Part shown: positions 1 through 5,797 of the stretch, in pieces
Position numbering within the stretch: the stretch's first letter is position 1
Layout: every line of letters begins with the position of its first letter
Source of the DNA: Tannerella sp.
GTDB taxonomy: Bacteria > Bacteroidota > Bacteroidia > Bacteroidales > Tannerellaceae
DNA: 7,086 nucleotides
Direction: 5' to 3'
Assembly (NCBI GenBank): GCA_031289515.1
Contig: JAITPH010000058.1
Coordinates: 1 to 7,086, forward strand
Notes under the pieces: generated by a model
Told to the model about the DNA's origin: nothing
The model's input: the letters and a program-made list of their open reading frames with translations, nothing else
The model's database searches: none
Program-made: the position numbers and the translations under genes

Positions 1-24
1 AATTGATACGTTTATTTTCTCCAT
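1..24 (-). CDS. hicB: HicB antitoxin, first 8 codons only (cut by the window edge)
   Basis: This is the N-terminal start of the antitoxin that should partner the HicA toxin just upstream on the same strand. The minus strand reads ATG followed by codons for MEKINVSI, then leaves the window. HicB antitoxins commonly open with this kind of charged, beta-strand-forming start (MxKIxVxI), the first strand of a partial RNase H-like fold that occludes the toxin. The start lies 26 bases after the hicA stop, the usual toxin-first hicAB order, so the two are probably co-transcribed from the hicA promoter. An in-frame ATG at 60 overlaps the hicA stop and would add 12 residues; the ATG at 24 gives the better family start. 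The identification rests mainly on position, because only eight residues are visible. The DNA-binding domain type cannot be seen. Confidence 0.72.
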
Positions 25-50
25 GATGATTATTTTTTTATGCAGGGCGG

Positions 51-245
51 TTATTTCCATCCTGCCTGATGCCACATACTGTTTAATAACTCCTGTTCTA
101 CCGTTTCACTTAACTTTCCGCTTACGCTCACTTTTCCTTTTTTTACCGGATGCCGGAATTGACGGTGGTCGCCTTTCCAATAAGAAAGATGCCAACCGTC
201 GGCTTCCAATAACCTGATTACTTCTTTTACCTTGTACCGTTTCAC
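51..245 (-). CDS. hicA: HicA-family mRNA interferase toxin
   Basis: This is a 64-residue toxin of the HicA family: small proteins with a double-stranded-RNA-binding-like fold that cleave mRNA and are neutralised by HicB. The family signature is a first helix ending in LLEADGW, a strand, then WKGDHRQFRHP with the conserved catalytic His of the G-x-H-x-x-F motif (His 27), then KKGKVSVSGK and a C-terminal helix ending QAGWK. Length is typical for the family. The GTG start at 245 is chosen because the promoter at 266-297 would start RNA near 258. The longer frame opening at ATG 338 begins upstream of that promoter and adds 31 residues with no resemblance to HicA. hicB follows after 26 bases. The pair stands apart from the AlbA_2 gene upstream, since it has its own promoter. 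All expected key residues are present, so the toxin appears intact. Confidence 0.88.
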   Translation of the reverse strand: MKRYKVKEVIRLLEADGWHLSYWKGDHRQFRHPVKKGKVSVSGKLSETVEQELLNSMWHQAGWK

Positions 246-265
246 TTTTTTATCGTTTGACTTCG

Positions 266-297
266 CAAAGATAGTATAAATACTAACATTGAGCAAA
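266..297 (-). promoter_or_regulatory. Bacteroidota-type promoter of hicAB
   Basis: Read on the minus strand, TTTG (297-294) is followed after 20 bases by TATCTTTG (273-266). This matches the Bacteroidota housekeeping promoter pattern TTTG-N19-20-TAnnTTTG. Transcription would start about 8 bases beyond the -7 box, near 258. That leaves a short leader of about a dozen bases before the GTG of hicA and excludes the ATG at 338 as a start. Confidence 0.75.
272..285. promoter_or_regulatory. Perfect palindrome in the hicA promoter, likely operator
   Basis: TAGTAT-AA-ATACTA is a perfect inverted repeat with 6-bp arms and a 2-bp spacer. It lies between the -33 and -7 boxes of the hicA promoter and overlaps the upstream edge of the -7 box by two bases. 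HicB or the HicAB complex is known to repress its own promoter in characterised systems. This position would let a bound dimer block RNA polymerase. The operator role is inferred; the palindrome and its position are seen directly. Confidence 0.5.
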
Positions 298-343
298 TAT
301 TCCCCGATTATTTTTGTCGGCAACGGAAGATTTAACATTTGGT

Positions 344-982
344 TTATACCTTTTTATAAACTATCTGTTTATCGACGATGATATATTTCAGCGTACCTAT
401 GGCTATCAGGTCGCTCAAGATATTGCAGGCTGTGAAGTATTTGATGTTAGCTATCCGGCAAAATTGCCTTATGTTAATGTACGGACGCGATTCGAGGTAA
501 ACCATCAGTTTTCTGACCGGACGAGTGATCGATAAAAGCAATCCTTCCTTTCGCCCCTTTTTCTCCCATGAGAGAAAAAGGACGGCATTTGCCGGTTTAT
601 TCTCGTCGGCAACACGTATGTAAGCCTTGTATTCATCATCTTTGTCGGGGGCGGTGTGCGGTTTGTCGGCGCTTGGAGCAATGTAAATCTCAAGGACGGT
701 CTTGCCGTTTACGACCCATCTGTTAGCCTTGAACGGAACGCTCGGACGTGTATACATCGTCGAAGCCGCCTCTATCATATAATATTCTTCTTCACTGCGT
801 ATTCCGGCGATTTTTCCGTTATCTTTCACGCCGATAAGCAGTCGTCCGCCATCCGTATTTGCAAAAGCGCTCAGCGTGCGAGCTATTTTTTTGCTGTCGC
901 TGACCTCAAACTTGAAGTCGAGTTGCTGGTGCTCGCCCTGCGCTATTAAAGCCTCTATGAGATTATTTCTATCCATCTCCAT
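344..982 (-). CDS. Schlafen/AlbA_2-domain protein with a C-terminal winged-helix-like region
   Basis: This 212-residue protein belongs to the AlbA_2 (Schlafen-like, 'putative DNA-binding') family often annotated as ATP-binding protein. Residues about 8-130 carry the family features: GEHQQLDFK with the conserved Glu and Asp near residues 17-22, IARTLSAFANTDGGRLLIGV (33-52), then DNGKIAGI and a YIRV strand (121-124). Residues about 152-212 read as a winged helix: RKLMVYLESRP, then IRQFCRIANI, ACNILSDLIAIGTL and a short wing ending in YKKV. The domain binds nucleic acid in studied relatives, and some Schlafen-type proteins are nucleases, but no catalytic set can be assigned here. The molecular function is therefore unknown. 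ATGs exist at 982 and 976; 982 is used, and either fits the -7 box at 999-1006. No signal peptide or membrane segment is seen. It precedes hicAB on the same strand by 98 bp, and hicAB has a separate promoter. Confidence 0.82.
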   Translation of the reverse strand: MEMDRNNLIEALIAQGEHQQLDFKFEVSDSKKIARTLSAFANTDGGRLLIGVKDNGKIAGIRSEEEYYMIEAASTMYTRPSVPFKANRWVVNGKTVLEIYIAPSADKPHTAPDKDDEYKAYIRVADENKPANAVLFLSWEKKGRKEGLLLSITRPVRKLMVYLESRPYINIRQFCRIANIKYFTACNILSDLIAIGTLKYIIVDKQIVYKKV

Positions 983-998
983 ACTGTTTTCGAGTGAG

Positions 999-1006
999 CA
1001 AAATTA
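999..1006 (-). promoter_or_regulatory. Probable -7 box of the AlbA_2 gene promoter
   Basis: The minus strand reads TAATTTTG, a full match to TAnnTTTG, placed 17-24 bases upstream of the ATG at 982. No TTTG or TTG -33 box is found 19-20 bases further upstream, so the promoter is either weak or needs an activator. It faces away from kdsB within a 98-bp divergent intergenic region. Confidence 0.5.
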
Positions 1007-1031
1007 CTGTTTTTCTGTCAAAGTGAAGAAT

Positions 1032-1066
1032 ATTCGGCAAAAAAACTTTAACTTTACACGCCGAAT
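1032..1066. repeat. Inverted repeat ATTCGGC-N21-GCCGAAT upstream of kdsB
   Basis: ATTCGGC at 1032-1038 and GCCGAAT at 1060-1066 are perfect 7-bp inverted arms separated by 21 bases. They bracket the candidate -7 box of kdsB, and the second arm covers the expected transcription start. The repeat could be an operator with arms about 28 bp apart, or chance. One 7-bp pair in a gap of this size is not strongly unexpected. Confidence 0.3.
1049..1056 (+). promoter_or_regulatory. Candidate -7 box of kdsB
   Basis: TAACTTTA matches TAnnTTTG at all positions but the last and sits 25-32 bases before the kdsB ATG, the spacing seen for other genes in this window. No clear -33 box lies 19-20 bases upstream. 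AACTTTA occurs twice in tandem here (1044-1050 and 1050-1056, sharing one base). It is the best candidate in the gap but an imperfect one. Confidence 0.35.
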
Positions 1067-1080
1067 CAAATTATGTTCGT

Positions 1081-1836
1081 ATGAAATTTATTGGAATAAT
1101 ACCTTCTCGCTATGCCTCGACGCGGTTTCCGGGCAAGCCGTTAGCCGATTTAGGCGGCAAAACGATGATACGGCGCGTCTATGAACAAGTCGAATCGACC
1201 GTAGATCGGCTTTTTGTCGCGACCGACGACGATCGTATCGCAGATACCGTGCGGAACTTCGGCGGAAACGTCGTTATGACCTCGCCGGAGCATCGAAGCG
1301 GTACAGACCGTTGTTATGAAGCCTTTCTCAAGGCAGGAGCCGGTTTCGACGTCGTCATCAACATTCAGGGCGACGAGCCGTTCGTACAGCCCGAACAGAT
1401 TGCCCTGCTCAAAAGCTGTTTCGAGCAGAATGACACGCAAATAGCGACGCTCGTCAAAGCGTTCGATAAAGACGGCGATTTTGAAAAAACACTGTTTAAT
1501 CCGAACTCGCCCAAGGTCGTAGTCAACAACCGCAGCGAAGCAATGTATTTCAGTCGCTCCGTCATACCGTACATTCGCGGGAAAATATACACGGAATGGC
1601 TTAAAAACCAGCCGTTTTACAAGCATATAGGACTATATGCCTATCGGGCGGACGTTCTCGGGGAAATCACGGCGTTGCCGCAGTCGTCGCTCGAAATAGC
1701 CGAAAGCCTCGAACAACTGCGCTGGCTGGAAAACGGCTATAAGATAAAAGTAGCCGTTACCAATCAGGAAACAATAGGAATAGATACCCCTGCCGATATG
1801 GAAAGAGCATTGGAATATATCCGAAATAATGTCTGA
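1081..1836 (+). CDS. kdsB: 3-deoxy-manno-octulosonate cytidylyltransferase (CMP-Kdo synthetase)
   Basis: KdsB joins Kdo to CMP using CTP and releases pyrophosphate. This cytosolic step activates Kdo for transfer to lipid A, so the cell makes a Gram-negative LPS core. The 251-residue length is normal for the family. Recognised motifs in order: the nucleotide-binding loop IIPSRYASTRFPGKPL (6-21), ATDDDRI (47-53), SGTDR (73-77), NIQGDEPF (94-101) with metal-site Asp 98, YFSRSVIPY (156-164), HIGLYAYR (182-189), LEIAESLEQLRWLENG (204-219) and GIDTPADMERA (233-243) with Asp 235. The ATG at 1081 gives a start matching the family directly and leaves a 98-bp divergent gap to the AlbA_2 gene. No other Kdo gene is in the window. 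The M16 gene downstream has its own promoter, so kdsB appears to be a single-gene unit. Nothing is missing or odd in the protein. Confidence 0.97.
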   Translation: MKFIGIIPSRYASTRFPGKPLADLGGKTMIRRVYEQVESTVDRLFVATDDDRIADTVRNFGGNVVMTSPEHRSGTDRCYEAFLKAGAGFDVVINIQGDEPFVQPEQIALLKSCFEQNDTQIATLVKAFDKDGDFEKTLFNPNSPKVVVNNRSEAMYFSRSVIPYIRGKIYTEWLKNQPFYKHIGLYAYRADVLGEITALPQSSLEIAESLEQLRWLENGYKIKVAVTNQETIGIDTPADMERALEYIRNNV

Positions 1837-1858
1837 TTTGAGAAGACAAGACATCGTT

Positions 1859-1886
1859 ATCGCAAATTTATTTTGTGATTTGCAAT
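1859..1886. repeat. Dyad flanking the -33 box of the M16 peptidase promoter
   Basis: ATCGCAAAT (1859-1867) and ATTTGCAAT (1878-1886) are 9-bp inverted arms with one mismatch and a 10-base spacer that contains the TTTG -33 box (1872-1875). In read-through RNA from kdsB it could fold into a weak AU-rich hairpin. It is followed by an A-run, not a T-run, so it is not a standard terminator. An operator role is the more natural reading of its position, but it is inferred. Confidence 0.35.
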
Positions 1887-1902
1887 AAAAAAACTAATTT
1901 TG
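1872..1902 (+). promoter_or_regulatory. Bacteroidota-type promoter of the M16 peptidase gene
   Basis: TTTG (1872-1875), 19 bases, then TAATTTTG (1895-1902) is an excellent match to the Bacteroidota promoter pattern. RNA would start near 1909-1910, about 23 bases before the ATG at 1933. The TTG at 1900-1902, which opens the longest frame, is the last three bases of the -7 box and so is upstream of the expected transcript start. Confidence 0.8.
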
Positions 1903-1932
1903 CATCAAAATAAAATTTTAAATAAGAAGAAC

Positions 1933-4824
1933 ATGAAATCGTTAAAATCAATTCTAATTATCTGTACATGCTTACTGCTTAGCTTAAACGCTAATTCACA
2001 GGGACTAAAAGCCTTCAAGTTGCCTAACGGTCTGAGCGTTTTTATCTGGGAAGAAGCAAACGATCCCGACGTTTACGGCATGGTCGCAGTGAATGTCGGC
2101 TCAAAGGAAGACCCCGAACAGTACACCGGTTTGGCGCATTATCTTGAGCATTTAATGTTTAAAGGGAACAACAAGATAGGTTCCTTGAATTGGGAAAAGG
2201 AAAAGCCTGTATATGAGCAGATTATCGCAAAATATGATGAAATGGCCAACACGGAAGACCCTGTCAAAAAGGCGGCTATCTCCGATGAAATCAATGAATT
2301 GACCCAACAAGCAGCTCAATACAATATATCAAGCGAGTTTTCGTCGCTTACGGAAAGCTACGGCGGACAAAGCCTCAATGCGGGTACGTCATTCGATTAT
2401 ACCGTTTATTTCAATTCTTTTCCGCCGAGCGAAGTCTATAAATGGCTGGAACTCAATTCCGAACGCCTGCTGAATCCTGTCTTTCGCAGTTTTCAGCCCG
2501 AACTGGAGACTGTTTACGAGGAATATAATCGCGGGCAGGACAATGTCAGCCGCAGGGAATCGGAATTTATACTTGAGAAAATTTTTGAAGGACATCCGTA
2601 TTCGCGCTCTATAATAGGACTTCCGGACCACCTGAAGAATCCGAGGTTAAGCAAGTTGATAGAGTTTTACAACAAGTGGTATGTGCCTGAAAATATGGCT
2701 CTTATAATATCCGGAAATGTCAAGACAAACGAGATATTGCCCATTATAAGAGAGAAATTCGGCAGACTGGAAAATCGTCCCGCTCCGAAAAAGAATATTT
2801 ATCCCGAAACGCCGCTCAAAGGCAGAAAAAGCATATCGGCAAAGATATCGCGAGTGCCGCAGCTTGTTCTTGCTTTCCCCGGTATTACGTCGTCCGACGA
2901 AGACCGTATCGCGCTTGAAATATGTATTTCGATATTGTCGAACTCAAGTCAGACAGGTTTGATAGACAAATTGGCGCTTGACGGCGACTTGATGCAGGCG
3001 GGCGCAGGCTCCGAAAGTTTGCAGGACAGAGGCATCATTGAGTTGATCGGCGTTCCGGTTTATGACAGAAATCAAGGCAGATACGAATCGTTGAGTTCGG
3101 TCGAAAAACTGCTGATGAACGAACTGAAAAAAGTCAAGGAAGGGCAAATCGAAGAGGATCTGATTCAGTCTATCAAAAACCGCATGATAAAAACGAATGA
3201 ACAAAAGTTGGAGATGAACAGTTCGCGTTGTGACGCTATTGCCGACATTTTTCTTTCGGGGCAGGATATGCGACTGCTGCTCGACTACGGTAGCATTGTA
3301 CAGGAAATAAGCGTTGATAAAATCAAGGAAATTGCAAAGAAATATTTCGGAGACAACTATTTTGCCTTTCAACTCTCCGAAGGCAAGCCTGCGAAGGGAA
3401 AAGAGTTGGAAAAGCCGAAATTCAAGCCTATACAACCGGTACAAAATGTAGAATCGGACTATGCGAAAGAATTTAAAATCCTGCCTGTAAAGTTCATAAA
3501 AAACTCTTTTGCCGATATGAACGAAGTACAGGTTCGCCCGATTAACGAGCGGTCGAAGTTGTATTATATCAAAAATCCGTTGAACGATATCTTCTCGCTG
3601 ACGTTGAAGTTCGGTATCGGAACGGCTAAAATGCCGAAGCTGGAGCAAGCCGCCTCGCTGATGAACAACGCCGGAATAATGGGACAACTTGACGCGCAGG
3701 AGGTGAAACAGGCTTTTGCCGACCTTGGCGCTTCGTGCAGTTACAGAGTGAGCGACAGCTACCTGTACGTTACTCTGTCGGGCTTCGACGTCAATCTTGA
3801 AGCGACGTGTAACTTGCTGACTCGTCAGGTTTTGCTCCCGAAACTGGACGAGAAACAGTTGAACAATCTTCAGGGACGCGAAATGCAAAATCGGGTGATA
3901 GAAAAGAATATGAACGAAGCCTTGGTTAGCGCTGTGCAAAATTATATTTTATATGGCGATAAATCGGATTTCATCGACCGTTTGCCTTTGTCCGAAATCA
4001 ACGACTTGACTGTCAGCAACCTCACCGGCGAATTTCAACGCGCTACAAATTATGAGGCGGAGATTCATTATGTCGGCAATCTGGATATTGACGAGGTATT
4101 TACGATTCTGAACAGTAATCTGCCTTTGAAAGAGGGCGAGAAAGTCACGACTTCGCCGGAAATAAAAGACCGTGTTCAATATGCCGAAAACACTGTATTC
4201 TTCCTGCCTAACAGTGATGCCAAACAAAGTAATATCTTCTTTTATATCGAAAGCGACGAATACAGTAAAGACATCGATCCGTACAAAGACGCTTTCAATC
4301 AGTACTTTGGCGGAGGCGGGCTGAATGGGCTTGTATTTCAGGAGATTCGCGAATACCGTTCGATGGCTTATTCTGCCTACGGCTATTACGAGACGCCTTT
4401 GATTGAGAATAAGAAATGTTACTATTTCGGCGCCGTCGGTACGCAAGCCGATAAGACTTTGGACGCTCTCGAAGTATACGTGAATTTATTGAACAACTTG
4501 CCGAAATATCCCGACCGTATTTTGAATCTGAAGAGTTATCTGAAAGGCTCGTCGTCGGTTGAAAAACCTTACTTCAGGAGTGCAAGTCAGGTCTATTTGG
4601 GTTGGAAGAGGCGCGGTTACAGTCTTTCGCCTGCCGAAACCAATTTTGCGAAATATGATGCTTTGACTTTCGACGACGTCGTCAATTTCTATGATACGAA
4701 AATCAAGGGACGTCCGATTGTTATCGGTATTGTAGGCGATCCGAAAAAGATAGACGAAAAGGCTCTCGCCAAATACGGAAAAGTCGTCAAATTGTCTAAG
4801 AATAAGATTTTTAGCGAAAAATGA
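1933..4824 (+). CDS. Secreted two-domain M16 family zinc metallopeptidase
   Basis: This 963-residue protein has a pitrilysin/insulinase-like layout. Residues 1-22 form a signal peptide (basic start, hydrophobic IIxTCLLLSL core, ANS-Q cleavage site), so it is exported to the periplasm; the cysteines are not in a lipobox at the cleavage site. The N-terminal half carries the inverted zinc motif HYLEH (His 69, Glu 72, His 73), and the third ligand is probably Glu 197 in ETVYEEYNRG. Conserved NAGTSFDYTVYF lies at 149-160. A charged helical insert of about 50-60 residues (about 82-140) separates the motif from that region. The C-terminal half lacks HxxEH at the matching place (about 557-575), but has the GGGLNGLVFQEIREYRSMAY stretch (794-813), whose Arg and Tyr typify the partner domain that helps bind peptide. 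It should therefore act as a self-contained clamshell peptidase. The substrate is unknown. The ATG at 1933 is set by the promoter and the signal peptide. Confidence 0.93.
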   Translation: MKSLKSILIICTCLLLSLNANSQGLKAFKLPNGLSVFIWEEANDPDVYGMVAVNVGSKEDPEQYTGLAHYLEHLMFKGNNKIGSLNWEKEKPVYEQIIAKYDEMANTEDPVKKAAISDEINELTQQAAQYNISSEFSSLTESYGGQSLNAGTSFDYTVYFNSFPPSEVYKWLELNSERLLNPVFRSFQPELETVYEEYNRGQDNVSRRESEFILEKIFEGHPYSRSIIGLPDHLKNPRLSKLIEFYNKWYVPENMALIISGNVKTNEILPIIREKFGRLENRPAPKKNIYPETPLKGRKSISAKISRVPQLVLAFPGITSSDEDRIALEICISILSNSSQTGLIDKLALDGDLMQAGAGSESLQDRGIIELIGVPVYDRNQGRYESLSSVEKLLMNELKKVKEGQIEEDLIQSIKNRMIKTNEQKLEMNSSRCDAIADIFLSGQDMRLLLDYGSIVQEISVDKIKEIAKKYFGDNYFAFQLSEGKPAKGKELEKPKFKPIQPVQNVESDYAKEFKILPVKFIKNSFADMNEVQVRPINERSKLYYIKNPLNDIFSLTLKFGIGTAKMPKLEQAASLMNNAGIMGQLDAQEVKQAFADLGASCSYRVSDSYLYVTLSGFDVNLEATCNLLTRQVLLPKLDEKQLNNLQGREMQNRVIEKNMNEALVSAVQNYILYGDKSDFIDRLPLSEINDLTVSNLTGEFQRATNYEAEIHYVGNLDIDEVFTILNSNLPLKEGEKVTTSPEIKDRVQYAENTVFFLPNSDAKQSNIFFYIESDEYSKDIDPYKDAFNQYFGGGGLNGLVFQEIREYRSMAYSAYGYYETPLIENKKCYYFGAVGTQADKTLDALEVYVNLLNNLPKYPDRILNLKSYLKGSSSVEKPYFRSASQVYLGWKRRGYSLSPAETNFAKYDALTFDDVVNFYDTKIKGRPIVIGIVGDPKKIDEKALAKYGKVVKLSKNKIFSEK

Positions 4825-4878
4825 GGGAATAGGATACGCTATTGCGAGGATGCACCATATTAGTAATGGGCAAAAAGA

Positions 4879-5523
4879 CTAAATATAGTAGTCCATCATA
4901 TCTATCAAACCCGCTCTGAGGGCGTATTTTGATGCTTCGTGGACGTTATTTACCCCGATTTTGCGAAAGATATTGCGCCGGTGAGTATTGACGGTATGAA
5001 AACTCAGACTCTTCTCCCATGCAATCTCTTTAGTCATTTTTCCTAAAGCGATCTCTCGCAAAATGATCTTTTCCGTAGCAGTCAGATTGTCATGCGGCGT
5101 AAGGAATGGAGTCTTATTGTGCACAATCGATTCGGCGGTATCGCAAAGATAAGTCTCATAATTGGCGGCATTTTCGAGCGCTTTTATGATATTTTCCCGA
5201 CTGTTGTACTTCATTACGACGCTGATAGTTTCGTCGGAAAGCAGTACGCGACGCAGAAAAATCTCGTTTAATTCGTCCGAAAAGAGCAGCCACGACGATT
5301 CTTCAGCTCCGGCTACCATATTCAGCAAGTGATCGGTAGACGAAAAGTTGAACAAGGTATAATCGAGGACTACTACCGATTCGGGGTGAAGATTCAGCGC
5401 TTTCAGCAATTCTTCGCACGAGCCGACAACAACAATGACAGCGTCCGGATTAATCGTTTTTAGCAACGAAATCAATCCCTCGCGCGTAATATCCTGATTG
5501 TCAGCTAATATATAATGATTCAT
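4879..5523 (-). CDS. Response regulator, receiver-like domain plus LuxR-type HTH
   Basis: This is a 214-residue transcription regulator. Residues 1-120 resemble a receiver domain: YILADNQDITREGL at the start with Asp 8 of the acidic pocket, VVVLDY with the likely phospho-acceptor Asp 54, LLFSDE with Ser 82 and VVMKYNS with Lys 105. The acidic pair is D-N rather than D-D/E-D. Residues about 147-206 form a LuxR/GerE helix-turn-helix: LTATEKIILREIALGKMTKEIA, then SFHTVNTHRRNIFRKIGV with the usual recognition helix. The gene is convergent with the M16 peptidase (54-bp gap, no clear terminator). No histidine kinase lies nearby, so the signal and targets are unknown. ATG 5523 is chosen because a -7 box lies at 5550-5557; the frame continues up to 5649, but that part spans the promoter and adds an unrelated 42 residues. 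A dyad at 5568-5595 hints at autoregulation. Confidence 0.9.
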   Translation of the reverse strand: MNHYILADNQDITREGLISLLKTINPDAVIVVVGSCEELLKALNLHPESVVVLDYTLFNFSSTDHLLNMVAGAEESSWLLFSDELNEIFLRRVLLSDETISVVMKYNSRENIIKALENAANYETYLCDTAESIVHNKTPFLTPHDNLTATEKIILREIALGKMTKEIAWEKSLSFHTVNTHRRNIFRKIGVNNVHEASKYALRAGLIDMMDYYI

Positions 5524-5549
5524 ATTCGTTCTTTGATAAATTACAGTCG

Positions 5550-5557
5550 CAAAGGTA
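5550..5557 (-). promoter_or_regulatory. -7 box of the LuxR-type regulator gene
   Basis: The minus strand reads TACCTTTG, a full match to TAnnTTTG, ending 26 bases before the ATG at 5523. No TTTG or TTG stands at the expected -33 position near 5577-5580; an inverted repeat occupies that place instead. This suggests control by a bound protein rather than a constitutive promoter. Confidence 0.6.
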
Positions 5558-5567
5558 GCCAAATAAA

Positions 5568-5595
5568 ACAATAAACGATATACTACGTTTATGGT
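5568..5595. promoter_or_regulatory. Inverted repeat over the -33 region of the LuxR-type gene, possible operator
   Basis: ACAATAAACG (5568-5577), 8 bases, then CGTTTATGGT (5586-5595) are 10-bp inverted arms with a single mismatch; the inner 7 bp (ATAAACG and CGTTTAT) are perfect. The centre lies about 25 bp upstream of the -7 box, where the missing -33 box would be. Response regulators of the LuxR type bind as dimers to such dyads, so autoregulation is plausible but inferred. Confidence 0.45.
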
Positions 5596-5670
5596 ATGAC
5601 GCAAAAAAAAAGCAAAATCTGCAGAAAACGGAAAAGGGCCGAACGTCACCGCTCTACCCTTTCCCTCCTT

Positions 5671-5702
5671 AAAAACCTAAAATATGAAAAAACCTAACCT
5701 AA
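5671..5702. repeat. Three AACCTAA copies in an AT-rich intergenic gap
   Basis: AACCTAA occurs at 5674-5680, 5691-5697 and 5696-5702, the last two overlapping by two bases. The first two are each preceded by an A-run, giving AAAAACCTAA twice (5671-5680 and 5688-5697). They lie in the 274-bp gap between the LuxR-type gene and queH, outside both promoters. Their role is unknown; they could be leader remnants, a binding site or chance. Confidence 0.35.
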
Positions 5703-5761
5703 ATGTTTTTTTGATAGACATAATTTTTTTTAAAAAGTTTAATTGGATGAGAGTTAAATAA
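5684..5761 (+). other. Doubtful 25-codon open frame, possible leader peptide or gene remnant
   Basis: An ATG at 5684 opens MKKPNLNVFLIDIIFFKKF and ends at a TAA at 5759-5761, giving 25 residues with a basic start and a hydrophobic middle. The sequence before it (AAAAACCTAAAAT then ATGAAAAAA) looks like an authentic Bacteroidota start region. Its end runs into the -33 box of queH. No good promoter is found upstream (TACCCTTT at 5655-5662 is imperfect), and the composition is simple and AT-rich. It may be a decayed start of a longer exported protein, a short leader, or chance. It is not called a gene. Confidence 0.15.
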
Positions 5762-5773
5762 TATTTATTTTTG
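5743..5773 (+). promoter_or_regulatory. Bacteroidota-type promoter of queH
   Basis: TTG (5743-5745), 20 bases, then TATTTTTG (5766-5773) match the -33 and -7 pattern. RNA would start near 5780, about 18 bases before the ATG at 5798. The TTG at 5771-5773 that opens the longest frame is the end of the -7 box and is not a real start. Confidence 0.72.
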
Positions 5774-5797
5774 TATCGTTTTTTAAAAGTCAATAGA

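Noticed and set aside
246..338. N-terminal extension of HicA from ATG 338
   Set aside because: It spans the hicA promoter and operator, and its residues do not resemble HicA. The GTG at 245 gives a normal family length.
2944..3939. 331-codon open frame on the minus strand inside the M16 gene
   Set aside because: It is antisense to a clear peptidase, has an unnatural composition rich in Phe, Gln, Arg and His, shows no recognisable family, and results from codon bias on the sense strand. The same holds for the minus-strand frames at 1150-1626, 3949-4446 and 5813-6343.
4825..4878. Terminator between the convergent M16 and LuxR-type genes
   Set aside because: Only short palindromes were found (ATTAGTAAT with a one-base loop, and CCAT/ATGG), with no T-run after a stable stem on either strand.
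5524..5649. N-terminal extension of the LuxR-type regulator from 5649
   Set aside because: It covers the -7 box and the dyad. The receiver domain begins directly after the ATG at 5523.
5755..5767. TAAATA-A-TATTTA palindrome in the queH promoter as an operator
   Set aside because: It contains only A and T and lies in a very AT-rich stretch, so it carries little information.
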